This document shows, one piece after another, positions 33,037 to 43,153 of a stretch of 64,000 nt of DNA; the first letter of the stretch is position 1, and each line of letters opens with the position of its first letter. A model generated the notes under the pieces. The model did no database searches. It saw only the letters and a program-made list of their open reading frames with translations, and was not told where the DNA came from. Location: assembly GCF_000974685.2 (NCBI RefSeq), contig NZ_AP018738.1, forward strand, positions 2,418,001-2,482,000. The letters are read 5' to 3'. The DNA is from Ferriphaselus amnicola. Lineage in GTDB: Bacteria; Pseudomonadota; Gammaproteobacteria; Burkholderiales; Gallionellaceae. Position numbers and translations under genes: made by a program.

Positions 33037-33605
33037 GGTTCGTGTGCCTGTGTGTTGTTAGCTTGCAGCCCGAGTTTGCGGATCAGTTCTGCAACCAGCG
33101 TCTGCACGCCTTGCCGTCCAGTGTGGACGATCAGATCGGCGACTTCAGTGTAAAGCGGATCGCGCTGACTCAGCAGTTCCTGCAATTTCGCGCGCGGATC
33201 AGCGGTTTGCAGCAAGGGTCGATTACGGTCGTGACGAGTGCGTTGCCAGAGCTCATGCACCGAACCTTTCAGATAGACCACCACACCGTTGTCGCTCATC
33301 TCGATTCGATTTTGCGGCAAGATGACCGCCCCACCACCGGTGGCTAAAATAAGACCGTTGCGCTGCATCAGATCATGAATCGCACAACTCTCACGCCGCC
33401 GAAACCCTTCCTCGCCCTCGACTTCGAATATGTGCGGAATCGAGACACCAGTACGGCGTTGTATTTCGTCATCACTATCGACGAAAACCTTGCCCAATTG
33501 GCGCGCCAAACATTTTCCAACGGTGGTCTTGCCTGCACCCATCATGCCGACAAGAACGACATTACCGGATTCGCGTTTGGGGTGTGCTGTATCAACAGTT
33601 TGCAT
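33024..33605 (-). CDS. aroK: shikimate kinase
   Basis: The start is placed at the ATG at 33605 (193 aa), because a frame reaching 33656 would begin inside the pilQ terminator. P-loop [13 protein letters not shown], shikimate-binding DSDDEI and GGGAV are present, as is the lid region (RNRPLL). It phosphorylates shikimate at the 3-OH. The coding end overlaps aroB. Confidence 0.95.
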   Translation of the reverse strand: MQTVDTAHPKRESGNVVLVGMMGAGKTTVGKCLARQLGKVFVDSDDEIQRRTGVSIPHIFEVEGEEGFRRRESCAIHDLMQRNGLILATGGGAVILPQNRIEMSDNGVVVYLKGSVHELWQRTRHDRNRPLLQTADPRAKLQELLSQRDPLYTEVADLIVHTGRQGVQTLVAELIRKLGLQANNTQAHEPCKL

Positions 33606-33642
33606 GGAGACGAATTGTAACGAAAAGCGCTGGTGCCGAGAA

Positions 33643-33671
33643 CAAAAAGCCCGCAACAGGGTGCGGGCTTG
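33643..33671 (-). terminator. pilQ terminator
   Basis: On the minus strand, AAGCCCGCACCCTGTTGCGGGCTTTTTG is a perfect hairpin with a T-tract 21 bp after the pilQ stop. It separates the pil operon from aroK, which needs readthrough or its own promoter. Confidence 0.85.
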
Positions 33672-33691
33672 CTTGCCTGCAACTGACTCGA

Positions 33692-35803
33692 TCAGCGCAG
33701 GTTCAAGCTATCTTTCAGCACTTTCGGGGACAAGAAAATCAGCAACTCGCCCTTATCATCCTGTCGCTTGGTGTTTTTGAACAAATTACCGAGTATGGGC
33801 ACATCGCCCAAGAGCGGCACTTTGTTGATGGTCGTGATGTCGGTCTGAGTATGAACGCCACCGATCATCACCGTACCGCCATTTTCCACCAGCACCTGAG
33901 TCACCACCTTGTTGGTATCTACCGTAGGAACACCCTGCACAATCAGCGTGCCGACCGTATCCTTGTTGATCGACACGTTCATGATGACGTTCTCATCTGG
34001 AGTGATCTGCGGTTTGACCTTGAGAATCAGGCTGGCTTTCTTGAAGGCGATCGTGGGTGGAGCACCCACAGCAGCGATGGTCTGATACGGAATCTCCGTA
34101 CCCTGCTCGATGATGGCTTCCTGCTGATCGGCAGTCACCACGCGCGGACTGGAAATGATGCGACCTTTACCATCGGTCTCGGACGCGGTGATCTCCAGCG
34201 AAAGCAGCTTACTCAGCCCCTTGTTGAACAACAACATTGAGAATGTGCCTGCGGCATTCGCCACCGGCAGATTGACATTTGGGATATTGGCGTTTGCCGT
34301 GAAGGTGCCGCCCGCCACGCCATTAATCGGATTGATGACGCCCGCTGGTGCGATGACCTGATTGGCACCGATGTTACCGCGCAGATTACCTCCACCAAAA
34401 GTGTCGGTGGAGCCATAACCCAAACGCGCGCCCAGACTACGGCCAAACTTGTTCGAAGCTTCGATGATGCGGGCTTCGATCATCACTTGTCTCACTGGCA
34501 CATCGATCTGCTTGATGAGGCTGCGCACCGACTCCAGCTGCGAGGAGGTGTCCTGCACAAAGATGGTATTAGTGCGAGGATCGACCACAGCACTGCCACG
34601 CTTCGACAAGATACGCTGTTTTTCGTTAGACAGGATCGCCGCCACTGCATCCGCCTGCTGATAGTTCAACTGGAAGCTTTCCGTATGAACTGACTCCAAT
34701 TCAGAGATCTCTTGCTTAGCCGTCAGTGCCAGTTTTTCTTTGGCGGCCAACTCTTCACGTGGCGCAATCTGCACCACATTACCAGAGCGACGCATATCCA
34801 GCCCTCGGCTCTGCATGATGATGTCCAGCGCCTGATCCCACGGCACTTCCTTCAGACGCAAAGTCAAATTGCCCGTCACCGAATCGCTGATGACGATATT
34901 CATGTTGGTAAAATCGGCTATGACGTTGAGTGCCTCGCGCACTGAAATATTCTGAAAGTTCAGCGACAGTTTCTCACCACTGTAAGCACCAGCCTTGGCC
35001 AACTTGTTCGGGTCTTCCACAACAGGCTTGATCTCGACAACAAAACGGTTGTCAGTTTGGTAGCTGGCGTATTCCCACGCTCCCTTCGGTTCAATCACCA
35101 TATACACATGGTCACCCCGCACGAACGTATCGACCATCTGCACCGGCGTGCCGAAATCCACCACATCCAACTTGTGCTGCAAGTTGGCAGGCAACTGGGT
35201 CTTGCTAAAATCCACGAGAAGATTGCGGCCTTGGCGACGTACGTCGATGCCGATGTTCACATCCGACAAATCCACTTGGATGCGCCCTTCACCGTTCTTG
35301 CCACGTCGAAAATCGATGTCCCGCAGGCTATGCTTCTGACTGGCCGACGCGCTCTCTGGAGCAAATCGAGAGGTGCCGGTGCTGCTGGCCAAAGCGGCTG
35401 TTTGCAAAGTGATCAACAAGTCGTTGCCCACCAGTTTGGTACTGTAAGGCAGTGAGCGATTCAGGTTGAGCACCAAGCGCGTACGATCTTCACCTTGGAT
35501 AATCTCGACGTTGCGGAGCTCGCTCTGGTTGAACTCTTGCGTAGAACGTCCCAGCTCGTTGGACGCCCCCATGAAGTCCACGATAATGCGAGACGGCCCA
35601 TCTACACTAAAGCTCTCCGGGAGACGACTCAGTGCCTTGCTTAGGCTGACTTTAATGACTAACGTATTAGTCTCGGCCGCATTAGCCGAAACCGCTACTA
35701 AGCTATTTTGCCAATCTGCCGCGTGAGCGCCCGCTGCACCTGTCAGTAGCGCCAACATCGCCCAACGTGCGATCTGCTTCTTCATCTTGTCGAACAATCT
35801 CAT
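33692..35803 (-). CDS. pilQ: type IV pilus secretin PilQ
   Basis: The ATG at 35803 has GGGAG 7 bp upstream and gives 703 aa; a GTG at 35821 overlapping the pilP stop is the alternative. A signal peptide (ending AHA) is followed by two AMIN domains (to about residue 270), a secretin/TonB short N-terminal domain (LSLNFQNISVREALNVIADF), an N1-type domain, and the C-terminal secretin core (VRQVMIEARIIEAS, GTEIPYQT, PLLGDVPILGNLFK). It is the outer-membrane channel for type IV pili, which also serve DNA uptake and twitching. Confidence 0.96.
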   Translation of the reverse strand: MRLFDKMKKQIARWAMLALLTGAAGAHAADWQNSLVAVSANAAETNTLVIKVSLSKALSRLPESFSVDGPSRIIVDFMGASNELGRSTQEFNQSELRNVEIIQGEDRTRLVLNLNRSLPYSTKLVGNDLLITLQTAALASSTGTSRFAPESASASQKHSLRDIDFRRGKNGEGRIQVDLSDVNIGIDVRRQGRNLLVDFSKTQLPANLQHKLDVVDFGTPVQMVDTFVRGDHVYMVIEPKGAWEYASYQTDNRFVVEIKPVVEDPNKLAKAGAYSGEKLSLNFQNISVREALNVIADFTNMNIVISDSVTGNLTLRLKEVPWDQALDIIMQSRGLDMRRSGNVVQIAPREELAAKEKLALTAKQEISELESVHTESFQLNYQQADAVAAILSNEKQRILSKRGSAVVDPRTNTIFVQDTSSQLESVRSLIKQIDVPVRQVMIEARIIEASNKFGRSLGARLGYGSTDTFGGGNLRGNIGANQVIAPAGVINPINGVAGGTFTANANIPNVNLPVANAAGTFSMLLFNKGLSKLLSLEITASETDGKGRIISSPRVVTADQQEAIIEQGTEIPYQTIAAVGAPPTIAFKKASLILKVKPQITPDENVIMNVSINKDTVGTLIVQGVPTVDTNKVVTQVLVENGGTVMIGGVHTQTDITTINKVPLLGDVPILGNLFKNTKRQDDKGELLIFLSPKVLKDSLNLR

Positions 35804-35817
35804 TGTTGAACTCCCGT

Positions 35818-36327
35818 TCACTCTACCAATTGCAGTGCGCTCTGGCGCTCAGACCAGTCACCGCCGCTGTCTTGTACCATTTCCCGCAACTTGATGGCCG
35901 TTTCGGAGATCGAGATGATCTGGCCGAAATTTTGCCCTATGTAGTTGCCCGCACGGACATTGTGAATACGACCATCCGGTGCACGCACCACCGCATAACT
36001 CGCCTTAGCCATCTGAAAGTAACCAACCATCTTCAAGCTTTCCAGCGGATACTCTTCTAGCATCTCGTGGTGACGATCCAAATCAGGTTCATTCAGGCCG
36101 GGGCGCCCACCCTGCTTAAGGCTAGGCTTACGTGGCTTGAACGGATCGGGCAAGTTGGTCGCGTTGTTATAGCTGAACACCTCGTAGGGCTTGGCCTCAG
36201 GCGGCGGGCTAATCTTGCCGCGCATCCCATCGCCTGCTTTGGCGATAAAATCCTTGAGATCAGGGAACTCATCCCCCGCGCACGCGGACAGCGTCAACAG
36301 CAAGAGTAGAGCCGTCAGCCGTTTCAT
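35818..36327 (-). CDS. pilP: type IV pilus assembly lipoprotein PilP
   Basis: This 169-aa protein has a lipoprotein signal (LTLSAC, Cys15), a Pro-rich linker (GKISPPPEAKPYEVFSY) and the C-terminal PilP beta domain (LESLKMVGYFQMAKASYAVV ... GNYIGQNFGQI). PilP links the PilN/PilO platform to the PilQ N-domains. The start overlaps the pilO stop (ATGA). Confidence 0.94.
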   Translation of the reverse strand: MKRLTALLLLLTLSACAGDEFPDLKDFIAKAGDGMRGKISPPPEAKPYEVFSYNNATNLPDPFKPRKPSLKQGGRPGLNEPDLDRHHEMLEEYPLESLKMVGYFQMAKASYAVVRAPDGRIHNVRAGNYIGQNFGQIISISETAIKLREMVQDSGGDWSERQSALQLVE

Positions 36328-36953
36328 TTCGGCGCCCCTGCGGCTTTAGCAGCTTTCTTTTGTGCAGCTAACTCAGCGTCATCCAAATAGCGGTAGGTCT
36401 TGGCAGTGGCATCCATTCCCAGTGCACCTGAGCCACCTTGGCTGATGGCGATATCGTTCAAGGTAACAATGCGCGAAAGCTGTGAGATGTCGCTGGCGAA
36501 ATGGCCGATATCGTCATAATCACCGGTGACGCGAATAGCGATGGGCTGTTCAGCAAATACGCCGGTGATCACCTCGGGAGCAGGACGAAACAATTCGAAT
36601 TGCAGGCCGCGTCCCAAACCCGCCTGATTGATATCAGTCAACAGCGCATCCATCTCTGACTTATTCGGCAGTTGCTTAAGCAAAGCACCAAATGATTGCT
36701 CGGTTACCTGCATCTGCTTCTTGATCAGATCGAGATTGATCGCCTGCCGTTTTTTGTCGAGGAAGACATTTTTAAGCGTAGTCTCCTCGACCTGATAACC
36801 GCTCAGCGTATCCCATTGACCTTGCCAATCCAATAAGGCGCCGACCACTAACACCAGCAAGAAAATCAAGGACAGCGAGAACAACTTGACCGATTGCGGC
36901 CATTCACCTGGCGTTTTCGGATTGACCGCTTTCAGTTCGTCGAGCAATTTCAC
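36324..36953 (-). CDS. pilO: type IV pilus inner-membrane protein PilO
   Basis: This 209-aa protein has one membrane segment (residues 24-44, LFSLSLIFLLVLVVGALL), a coiled coil and the PilO ferredoxin-like domain (QFELFRPAPEVI, PIAIRVTGDYDDIGHFASDI). It forms the PilN-PilO heterodimer that aligns the pilus machine. It overlaps pilN and pilP by four bases each. Confidence 0.95.
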   Translation of the reverse strand: MKLLDELKAVNPKTPGEWPQSVKLFSLSLIFLLVLVVGALLDWQGQWDTLSGYQVEETTLKNVFLDKKRQAINLDLIKKQMQVTEQSFGALLKQLPNKSEMDALLTDINQAGLGRGLQFELFRPAPEVITGVFAEQPIAIRVTGDYDDIGHFASDISQLSRIVTLNDIAISQGGSGALGMDATAKTYRYLDDAELAAQKKAAKAAGAPK

Positions 36954-37534
36954 GAGTTCCCTCCATGCTTCTCATCAGCCGATTTAGCGGCTTCAGGATG
37001 GGTCACGTTAAAATTCAGCGAGAACTCATTGGTTCGTACGTTATTGGCCAAAGAGGTATGAATGTCCACCAATACGGGAGAGTCCAGCCATGGCGAGTCT
37101 TCAATCGAACGCATCAACGTAGAAACGCGACCATTCGACTGAGCGTAGCCAATCAGATTGATCTGCTTACCCGTTTGTTTGATGGATTTGATGTACACGC
37201 CTTCGGGGAGCAAGTGCAGCATCTGGTCGAGCAGGTGCACCACATCTGCACGGGTACTTTGCAGATCTTCGACCACCGTCTTGCGCGCCATCAATGAATT
37301 ACTCTGCTCACGCAATTGACGAATATCGGCAATCTGCGCATCCAGTACAGCGATCTCTTGCTTCAAATAATTGTTGCGGCGCTCCTGATAATCAATCTTG
37401 CCACCGATCACCAGATGAACAACGCCAACCACCAGCAAACCAAGCAAAACAGCCAGCACACTGAATGCGATAAATTCGTTTTGTCGGGCGCGCCGCTTTT
37501 CTGCGCGATGCGGAAGAAGATTGATACGAATCAT
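36950..37534 (-). CDS. pilN: type IV pilus inner-membrane protein PilN
   Basis: This 194-aa protein begins IRINLLPHRAEKRRA, the conserved cytoplasmic tail that binds PilM. A membrane segment (residues 20-43), coiled coil and periplasmic domain (LLPEGVYIKSIKQTGKQINL) follow. It couples PilM to PilO. The start overlaps the pilM stop. Confidence 0.95.
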   Translation of the reverse strand: MIRINLLPHRAEKRRARQNEFIAFSVLAVLLGLLVVGVVHLVIGGKIDYQERRNNYLKQEIAVLDAQIADIRQLREQSNSLMARKTVVEDLQSTRADVVHLLDQMLHLLPEGVYIKSIKQTGKQINLIGYAQSNGRVSTLMRSIEDSPWLDSPVLVDIHTSLANNVRTNEFSLNFNVTHPEAAKSADEKHGGNS

Positions 37535-38625
37535 GACGGATCGAACCTCCGCAGCGCCAATCCGCAGGCAACCAATAAAGACGGCGCATCCAGCAGCAAC
37601 TGACGCTGGGTGATACGCTTGGATAAGCTCATGTTCACAAAAGGATTCACCAACTCGGTCGGAATACCCGTTTGCTTGCCGATAGCTGCAACCAATCCCT
37701 CAATACCTGCACCCCCACCCGCAACGATCAGCTTGCTGATGTCGCTATAGGGAGACGAACTATAGAAGAATTGCAAAGCACGCATCACTTCCATCGCCAC
37801 GTTTTCACGGAATGGGTCGAGCACGTCGGTCACATAGTTATCGGGCAGACCGCCTTTACGCTTGGCGATCTCCGCCTCTTCGGGTGACAGGCCAAACAGC
37901 CCCTGTATCTGTCGATTAAGTTGATCGCCGCCCACTTGTTGATCTCGTGAGTAGATCGACTCTCCCCCCTTCAATACATTGATGTTGGTTGAATTCGAAC
38001 CCACATCAACTAGCGCGACCAGACTCTCCTCAGCATCCACCAGCGACAGCGGAGAGATCAAGCCAAACGCCACTTGCTCAGCGTACGACTCAACATCGAT
38101 GATCACTGCTTTTAAGCCAGCCGATTGCGCGGCAGCCACTCTATCTTCGACATTGGCTTTGCGGGAAGCGGCCAAAAACACCACGATCTCCTCCGCATTA
38201 CCGGGTGCTGGGCCCAGCACCTGAAAATCCAAGTTGACCTCCTCCATCGCAAACGGGATGTACTGACTCGCTTCCGCCTCGATCTGCAACTCCAATACCT
38301 CTTCGTCCAACCCTGCCGCCAACAGGATGCGGCGAGTAATGACCGCCGATGCAGGTAGTGCCATGCAAACGTTACGGGTATTGGAGCCTAGTCGATTCCA
38401 AGCGCGCTCTAGGCAGGCGGCAACAACTTCGAGATTATTGATCGCGCCATCGGTGATCGCATCCTTCGGCAAAGGTTCGATGGCATAGTGTTCCAGTTGA
38501 TAGTTGTTCCCGCTTTTGCTCAACTCAACCAACTTAATGGCAGACGAGCCTATATCCACCCCGATCAATGGATGGGAGCGATCACGAAAGAAGCTCAGCT
38601 TGAAATCGAATTTCCCGTTAAACAT
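37531..38625 (-). CDS. pilM: type IV pilus assembly protein PilM
   Basis: This 364-aa actin-like ATPase has GVDIGSSAIKLVEL (phosphate 1), ALVDVGSNSTNINVL (phosphate 2) and KLIVAGGGAGIEGL (adenosine motif). PilM forms a cytoplasmic ring on PilN tails. It is the first gene of the pilMNOPQ operon and divergent from mrcA, the classic arrangement in proteobacteria. Confidence 0.96.
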   Translation of the reverse strand: MFNGKFDFKLSFFRDRSHPLIGVDIGSSAIKLVELSKSGNNYQLEHYAIEPLPKDAITDGAINNLEVVAACLERAWNRLGSNTRNVCMALPASAVITRRILLAAGLDEEVLELQIEAEASQYIPFAMEEVNLDFQVLGPAPGNAEEIVVFLAASRKANVEDRVAAAQSAGLKAVIIDVESYAEQVAFGLISPLSLVDAEESLVALVDVGSNSTNINVLKGGESIYSRDQQVGGDQLNRQIQGLFGLSPEEAEIAKRKGGLPDNYVTDVLDPFRENVAMEVMRALQFFYSSSPYSDISKLIVAGGGAGIEGLVAAIGKQTGIPTELVNPFVNMSLSKRITQRQLLLDAPSLLVACGLALRRFDPS

Positions 38626-38838
38626 GAGCCAGAAGGCGACGGTTTTTAGTTATGCGAGGCATCCTAACAACATCCTTTAGGTGTGTAAATAAACCTTGCT
38701 GTTTTTTATTCACTTTTTAGGAAATTAAGTAGCAGCCCGACCGAATCCCCAGGAGACACATCGGCACCTATTTATTTATCTTTAATCCGCTTAGCCGATA
38801 TAATCCGCCCCAGCCCCATCCTTATACGACCATACACC

Positions 38839-41136
38839 ATGACCTCTCGCTGGTGGTTCTACCCCGCCCTTGCTGCCTTTGCTGCCGTGCTAGTGCCCGC
38901 ACTGATATTAGGTTTTGCAGCCATCATGACCTATCCCACGCTGCCTTCGTTAGAGGTGCTGACAGACTACCGCCCCAAAGTACCATTGCGGGTGTATAGC
39001 TCGGACGGCGTACTGCTGGGCGAATTCGGCGAAGAGCGTCGCGCACTGGTAAAGATTGACGAAGTCCCTGATTTAATGAAAAAAGCCATTTTGGCCGCAG
39101 AAGATGATCGCTTCTATCAGCATGGTGGCATAGATTATCTTGGCGTACTGCGTGCCGCACTATCCAACTTCACCTCCGACTCCAAGCAAGGTGCCAGCAC
39201 CATTACCATGCAGGTGGCACGCAACTTCTTCCTCACCAAAGAGAAAACCATCACCCGCAAGTTCAACGAGATGCTTTTAGCATTCAAGATTGAGCACAGT
39301 CTGAGCAAGAACGATATCTTCCAGCTTTACATCAATCAAATTTACTTAGGCCAACGTGCTTACGGCTTCGCCGCCGCTTCGCAGATTTATTTTGGTAAAA
39401 CGCTGGATCAACTACATCCCGCAGAGATGGCAATGCTGGCCGGCCTACCCAAAGCTCCTTCAGCTTACAATCCAGTTGCCAATCCCAAGCGCGCCAAACT
39501 GCGCCAGATGTACGTATTGCGCCGGATGCACGAACTAAAATTCATCGACGATAGCGAGTACAAGACCGCTCAGGACGAGCAGCTTAACGTCAAGCATGGC
39601 TATCAATCATTCGCGGTACGCGCCGACTTCCTGTCCGAGATGGTGCGCCAAGAAGTCTATGACCGCTTTCAGGAAGCGACATACACCCAAGGTTACCGCG
39701 TCTATACCACCATTCGCCAAGCAGACCAGCGGGCCGCCTACGAATCCGTTCGTCGTGGCGTGATCGACTACGATCACCGTCACGGTTACCGCGGGCCCGA
39801 AGGCTTTGTGAGCATCGCCCAAGGCGGTGAGGAGACTCTGGAAGACGCTCTGCAAGAAATCAGTGAGAGCGATGACCTATTGCCCGCCATTGTCCAGAAC
39901 GTCAGCTCGAACTCCGTCTCTGCGTATTGCCGGGGAGGCGAGATTGCCGAGATCAGTGGCGACGGATTAAAGTTTGCACAGCGCGCATTTAGTGAAAAGA
40001 CCCCGCTCAATCAACGCATCCGAGTTGGCTCCATCATACGAGTACAACGCAATGACAAAGGCGCATGGCAGATTACACAATTGCCCCAAGTCGAAGCCGC
40101 GTTCGTCGCCGCCAGCCCACAGACCGGCTCGATCTTTGCCTTGGTAGGCGGCTTCGATTTTGGCCGCAATAAGTTCAATCACATTACCCAAGCTTGGCGA
40201 CAGCCTGGCTCCAGTATCAAGCCGTTCATCTATTCAGCGGCGCTGGAGAAGGGCATTACCCCAGCCACCATCTTTCAGGATGCCCCGCTGACTTTTGACT
40301 CCTCGCAAACTGGTAGCGAAGCTTGGTCACCTAAAAATTTTGATGGCAAGTTCGATGGTCCGATGCGGGTGCGCGCAGCCTTAACCAAGTCTAAGAATCT
40401 GGTGACAGTGCGCATCATGCAAGCGATCACGCCTGAGTTCGCCCGCGAACACCTCGCCCGCTTCGGCTTCGATCCCGAGAAGCATCCGCCTTACCTGACG
40501 ACGGCATTAGGTGCAGGTTCGGTCACACCGATGCAGATGCTGGTCGGCTACTCCACCTTTGCCAACGGCGGCTACCGCATTGCGCCTTACTTCATCGACC
40601 GCATCGAGGATGGCAAGGGCAAAGTACTGAGCCTAGCCAAGCCCCTAGTCGCTGGCGATTCCGCTGAACAGGTGATTGACGTGCGCAACTCCTACACCAT
40701 GATCAGTATGATGCAAGATGTAGTGAGCCGGGGAACAGCAACGCGGGCGATGCAACTTGGACGTCATGACCTCGCGGGCAAGACTGGAACCACGAGTGAC
40801 TCGATGGATGCGTGGTTCTGTGGCTTCCAGGCTTCATTGGTCGGCATCTCTTGGATCGGCTTCGACACTCCACGCTCTCTGGGTGACAAGGAAACCGGTG
40901 GGATGGCAGCACTTCCGATCTGGATGGGCTATATGGCTAAGGCACTGAAAGACGTGCCTGAAGTCGAATATCAGATGCCCGAAGGCATGGTTGCGTTAAA
41001 AATCAACGATAGTGGCCGACGCGACCCAGACGGGGCCATCACAGAGTTCTTCTACGAAGAACACGCTCCCGCATCCCTCCTGGAAACGTTAGCCAAGCCA
41101 TTCGAGGCTATCAAGGACAAGCTGTTCTCGCCATGA
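38839..41136 (+). CDS. mrcA: penicillin-binding protein 1A
   Basis: This 765-aa bifunctional peptidoglycan synthase has an N-terminal membrane anchor (residues 8-30). The glycosyltransferase-51 domain includes the catalytic Glu in AAEDDRFYQHGGIDYLG and ITMQVARNFFL. An OB-like insert follows, then the transpeptidase domain with the SxxK motif PGSSIKPFIYS, SKN, and GKTGTTSD. It polymerises and cross-links peptidoglycan in the periplasm. It is divergent from pilM. Confidence 0.96.
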   Translation: MTSRWWFYPALAAFAAVLVPALILGFAAIMTYPTLPSLEVLTDYRPKVPLRVYSSDGVLLGEFGEERRALVKIDEVPDLMKKAILAAEDDRFYQHGGIDYLGVLRAALSNFTSDSKQGASTITMQVARNFFLTKEKTITRKFNEMLLAFKIEHSLSKNDIFQLYINQIYLGQRAYGFAAASQIYFGKTLDQLHPAEMAMLAGLPKAPSAYNPVANPKRAKLRQMYVLRRMHELKFIDDSEYKTAQDEQLNVKHGYQSFAVRADFLSEMVRQEVYDRFQEATYTQGYRVYTTIRQADQRAAYESVRRGVIDYDHRHGYRGPEGFVSIAQGGEETLEDALQEISESDDLLPAIVQNVSSNSVSAYCRGGEIAEISGDGLKFAQRAFSEKTPLNQRIRVGSIIRVQRNDKGAWQITQLPQVEAAFVAASPQTGSIFALVGGFDFGRNKFNHITQAWRQPGSSIKPFIYSAALEKGITPATIFQDAPLTFDSSQTGSEAWSPKNFDGKFDGPMRVRAALTKSKNLVTVRIMQAITPEFAREHLARFGFDPEKHPPYLTTALGAGSVTPMQMLVGYSTFANGGYRIAPYFIDRIEDGKGKVLSLAKPLVAGDSAEQVIDVRNSYTMISMMQDVVSRGTATRAMQLGRHDLAGKTGTTSDSMDAWFCGFQASLVGISWIGFDTPRSLGDKETGGMAALPIWMGYMAKALKDVPEVEYQMPEGMVALKINDSGRRDPDGAITEFFYEEHAPASLLETLAKPFEAIKDKLFSP

Positions 41137-41777
41137 AACGTGACCTGATGCGCGAGCAAATCGCGCACCACGCGGCTCGTCTGATAGCCGAGGATGGCGT
41201 CACCGATTTTGCCTTTGCCAAGCGCAAGGCTGCCCGCCAAATGGGAGCTCCTGACACGCACCACCTACCGAGCAATCAGGAAGTGGAAGCGGCGTTGCGT
41301 AGCTTTCGCGCCTTGTATCAGCACGACAGCCACCCCAGCGTGGTACGCGCCCTACGCGAACAGGCGCTCTACACCATGCAGCAGCTCAGTCAGTTCCACC
41401 CGTACCTGACCGGCTCTGTTTTGAGCGGAACAGCTGGTGAACAGTCAGACATCAATCTAGTGGTGTTTTCGGATGATGAGAAGGCGGTGTTACTCTACCT
41501 ACTCAAACTCGGGATCGAATTCGATGGTGGCGAATGGAAAGTGTCACTATCAGGCAGGATGCAGACCGTACCCAACTACACGCTGCAAACAGAGTCTGGT
41601 GTCCCGCTACATCTGACTGTACTCCCCGACAGCGCCCGCCATAGCAGCGGACGCAAACCGGAAACTCATGCCGACATCGCAGCGGTGACTGCGCTATTAC
41701 ACGATAGTCAAATCAATACAATGCCTGATTCACCGCAGCCAGATCATCTTCACTCAGATCGCCCGCAGCCGCTTTGA
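41133..41777 (+). CDS. conserved hypothetical protein, nucleotidyltransferase-like
   Basis: This 214-aa protein starts within the mrcA stop (ATGA overlap). The central part YLTGSVLSGTAGEQSDINLVVF recalls a nucleotidyltransferase core (GS ... SDIN in place of SDID), so it may be a non-catalytic or divergent member. The N-terminal half is helical (HHAARLIAEDGVTDFAFAKRKAARQ). Its last 65 bp overlap the end of the convergent tolC-like gene. Confidence 0.65.
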   Translation: MKRDLMREQIAHHAARLIAEDGVTDFAFAKRKAARQMGAPDTHHLPSNQEVEAALRSFRALYQHDSHPSVVRALREQALYTMQQLSQFHPYLTGSVLSGTAGEQSDINLVVFSDDEKAVLLYLLKLGIEFDGGEWKVSLSGRMQTVPNYTLQTESGVPLHLTVLPDSARHSSGRKPETHADIAAVTALLHDSQINTMPDSPQPDHLHSDRPQPL

Positions 41778-43044
41778 GACGCAAACGGCTCATCAGGAAG
41801 TTGTATTCCGCCTGATAAAGGTCGCGGCGGGTAGCATAGAGTTGCTGCTGCGCGTTGAGCACATCAAGGTTGGTACGAACGCCGACTTCCTGCCCCAACT
41901 TGCTGGCATCCAACAAACTCGCGCTGGATTTCAGTGCCTGTTGTAAGGCACCCACCTGAGCGATGCCGCTTTCCACCCCCAGATAGGCTTGCTGCGTTTG
42001 CAACTCGACATTGCGACGCGCGGTTTCTAGCTCTTGACGAGCGCGCTCACGATTAGCCTCCGCTTCGCGCCATTTTGATTGGGTTGCCATGCCTTGGAAG
42101 ATAGGCACCGTCACTTGCACTCCGACGACGGTGTTGCGGGTATCACTACCGAAGCCGAAGGTGCCGCCGTTAGCATTGTTCTGCCCATAGCTGGCAACGA
42201 TATCTGCCGTCGGTGAGTGGCCACTCATGCTGCGCGTCACTTCCTTATCAGCGAGCTCGGCACCTGCTTGCGCGGCGGTTACTTGCGGATTATGCAAAGT
42301 GGCCGTTTCGATCCAGCCACTCATCACCGCCGGCTGAGGCGGGTCAAGTCGTAGCTCTTGATTCAAGATACGCAAATCATTGCTGGTAGTGCCAGTGAGT
42401 TGCTGCAAGGCGCGACGCTTCACAAGTAAGCCACTTTGGGCAGCGATCAATTGCGAGTTGACCAAATCGTGGCGGGCTTGTGCTTCATAGACATCGGTGA
42501 CAGTAGCGCTGCCCACTTCAAAGTTTCGCTTGGCTTGAGCCAACTGCTCAGCAATGGCAGTCTTTTGCGCTTCAGCCAATTGCACACTATCTTGTGCCAT
42601 CAGCACATCGAAATAGGCTTGTGCCACACGCAACACCAAGTCCTGCTCGGCAGCGCGAAACTGAGCATCCGCCATCACCACTTGCAACTCAGATTGACTA
42701 TAGCCCAACCAGTTCTGTGGGCGAAACAAGGGCTGCACCAACGCAACGGTGTAGCCGTAACTGTTGTAGCGGCTGGTATAGGGATTCGGCAAACCAAAGC
42801 GAGCGTTAGTCGCCGAGTTAGTCGTCGAGTTATTGAACGTACTGTTAGCTACCAAATTGACGCTAGGCAGCAGCAGAGCGCGCCCCTGAGTCAGCTTTTC
42901 CTGACCCGCCTGATGGGTGGCACGGGCAGCGGCGAATATGGAGTCCAATCCTTGCGCTGCATGGTACGCGTCCAGCAAGTCCATGCCCTGCGCCACAGGC
43001 GCGGCGAACATGGCCAGCAAACAGTAAAGGGACTTAAGTTTCAT
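41713..43044 (-). CDS. tolC: TolC-family outer-membrane efflux protein
   Basis: This 443-aa protein has a signal peptide (ending AQG, residue 20), two OEP repeats with long amphipathic helices (residues ~25-225 and ~230-435) and the TolC-like GVRTNLDVLNAQQQLYATRRDLYQAEY motif near the C-terminus. It forms the trimeric exit duct for RND/MFS pumps or type I secretion. It is monocistronic in the window with no pump genes adjacent. Confidence 0.93.
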   Translation of the reverse strand: MKLKSLYCLLAMFAAPVAQGMDLLDAYHAAQGLDSIFAAARATHQAGQEKLTQGRALLLPSVNLVANSTFNNSTTNSATNARFGLPNPYTSRYNSYGYTVALVQPLFRPQNWLGYSQSELQVVMADAQFRAAEQDLVLRVAQAYFDVLMAQDSVQLAEAQKTAIAEQLAQAKRNFEVGSATVTDVYEAQARHDLVNSQLIAAQSGLLVKRRALQQLTGTTSNDLRILNQELRLDPPQPAVMSGWIETATLHNPQVTAAQAGAELADKEVTRSMSGHSPTADIVASYGQNNANGGTFGFGSDTRNTVVGVQVTVPIFQGMATQSKWREAEANRERARQELETARRNVELQTQQAYLGVESGIAQVGALQQALKSSASLLDASKLGQEVGVRTNLDVLNAQQQLYATRRDLYQAEYNFLMSRLRLKAAAGDLSEDDLAAVNQALY

Positions 43045-43153
43045 CGAGGAATACCTATATAAGACTTCTCTAATGCTATCAAAACGCTCGTATTTAGTGC
43101 AACTTTCCGGCGCATTATAGCTTCGATAGCCACATACGCATCAAATCGGGCGG

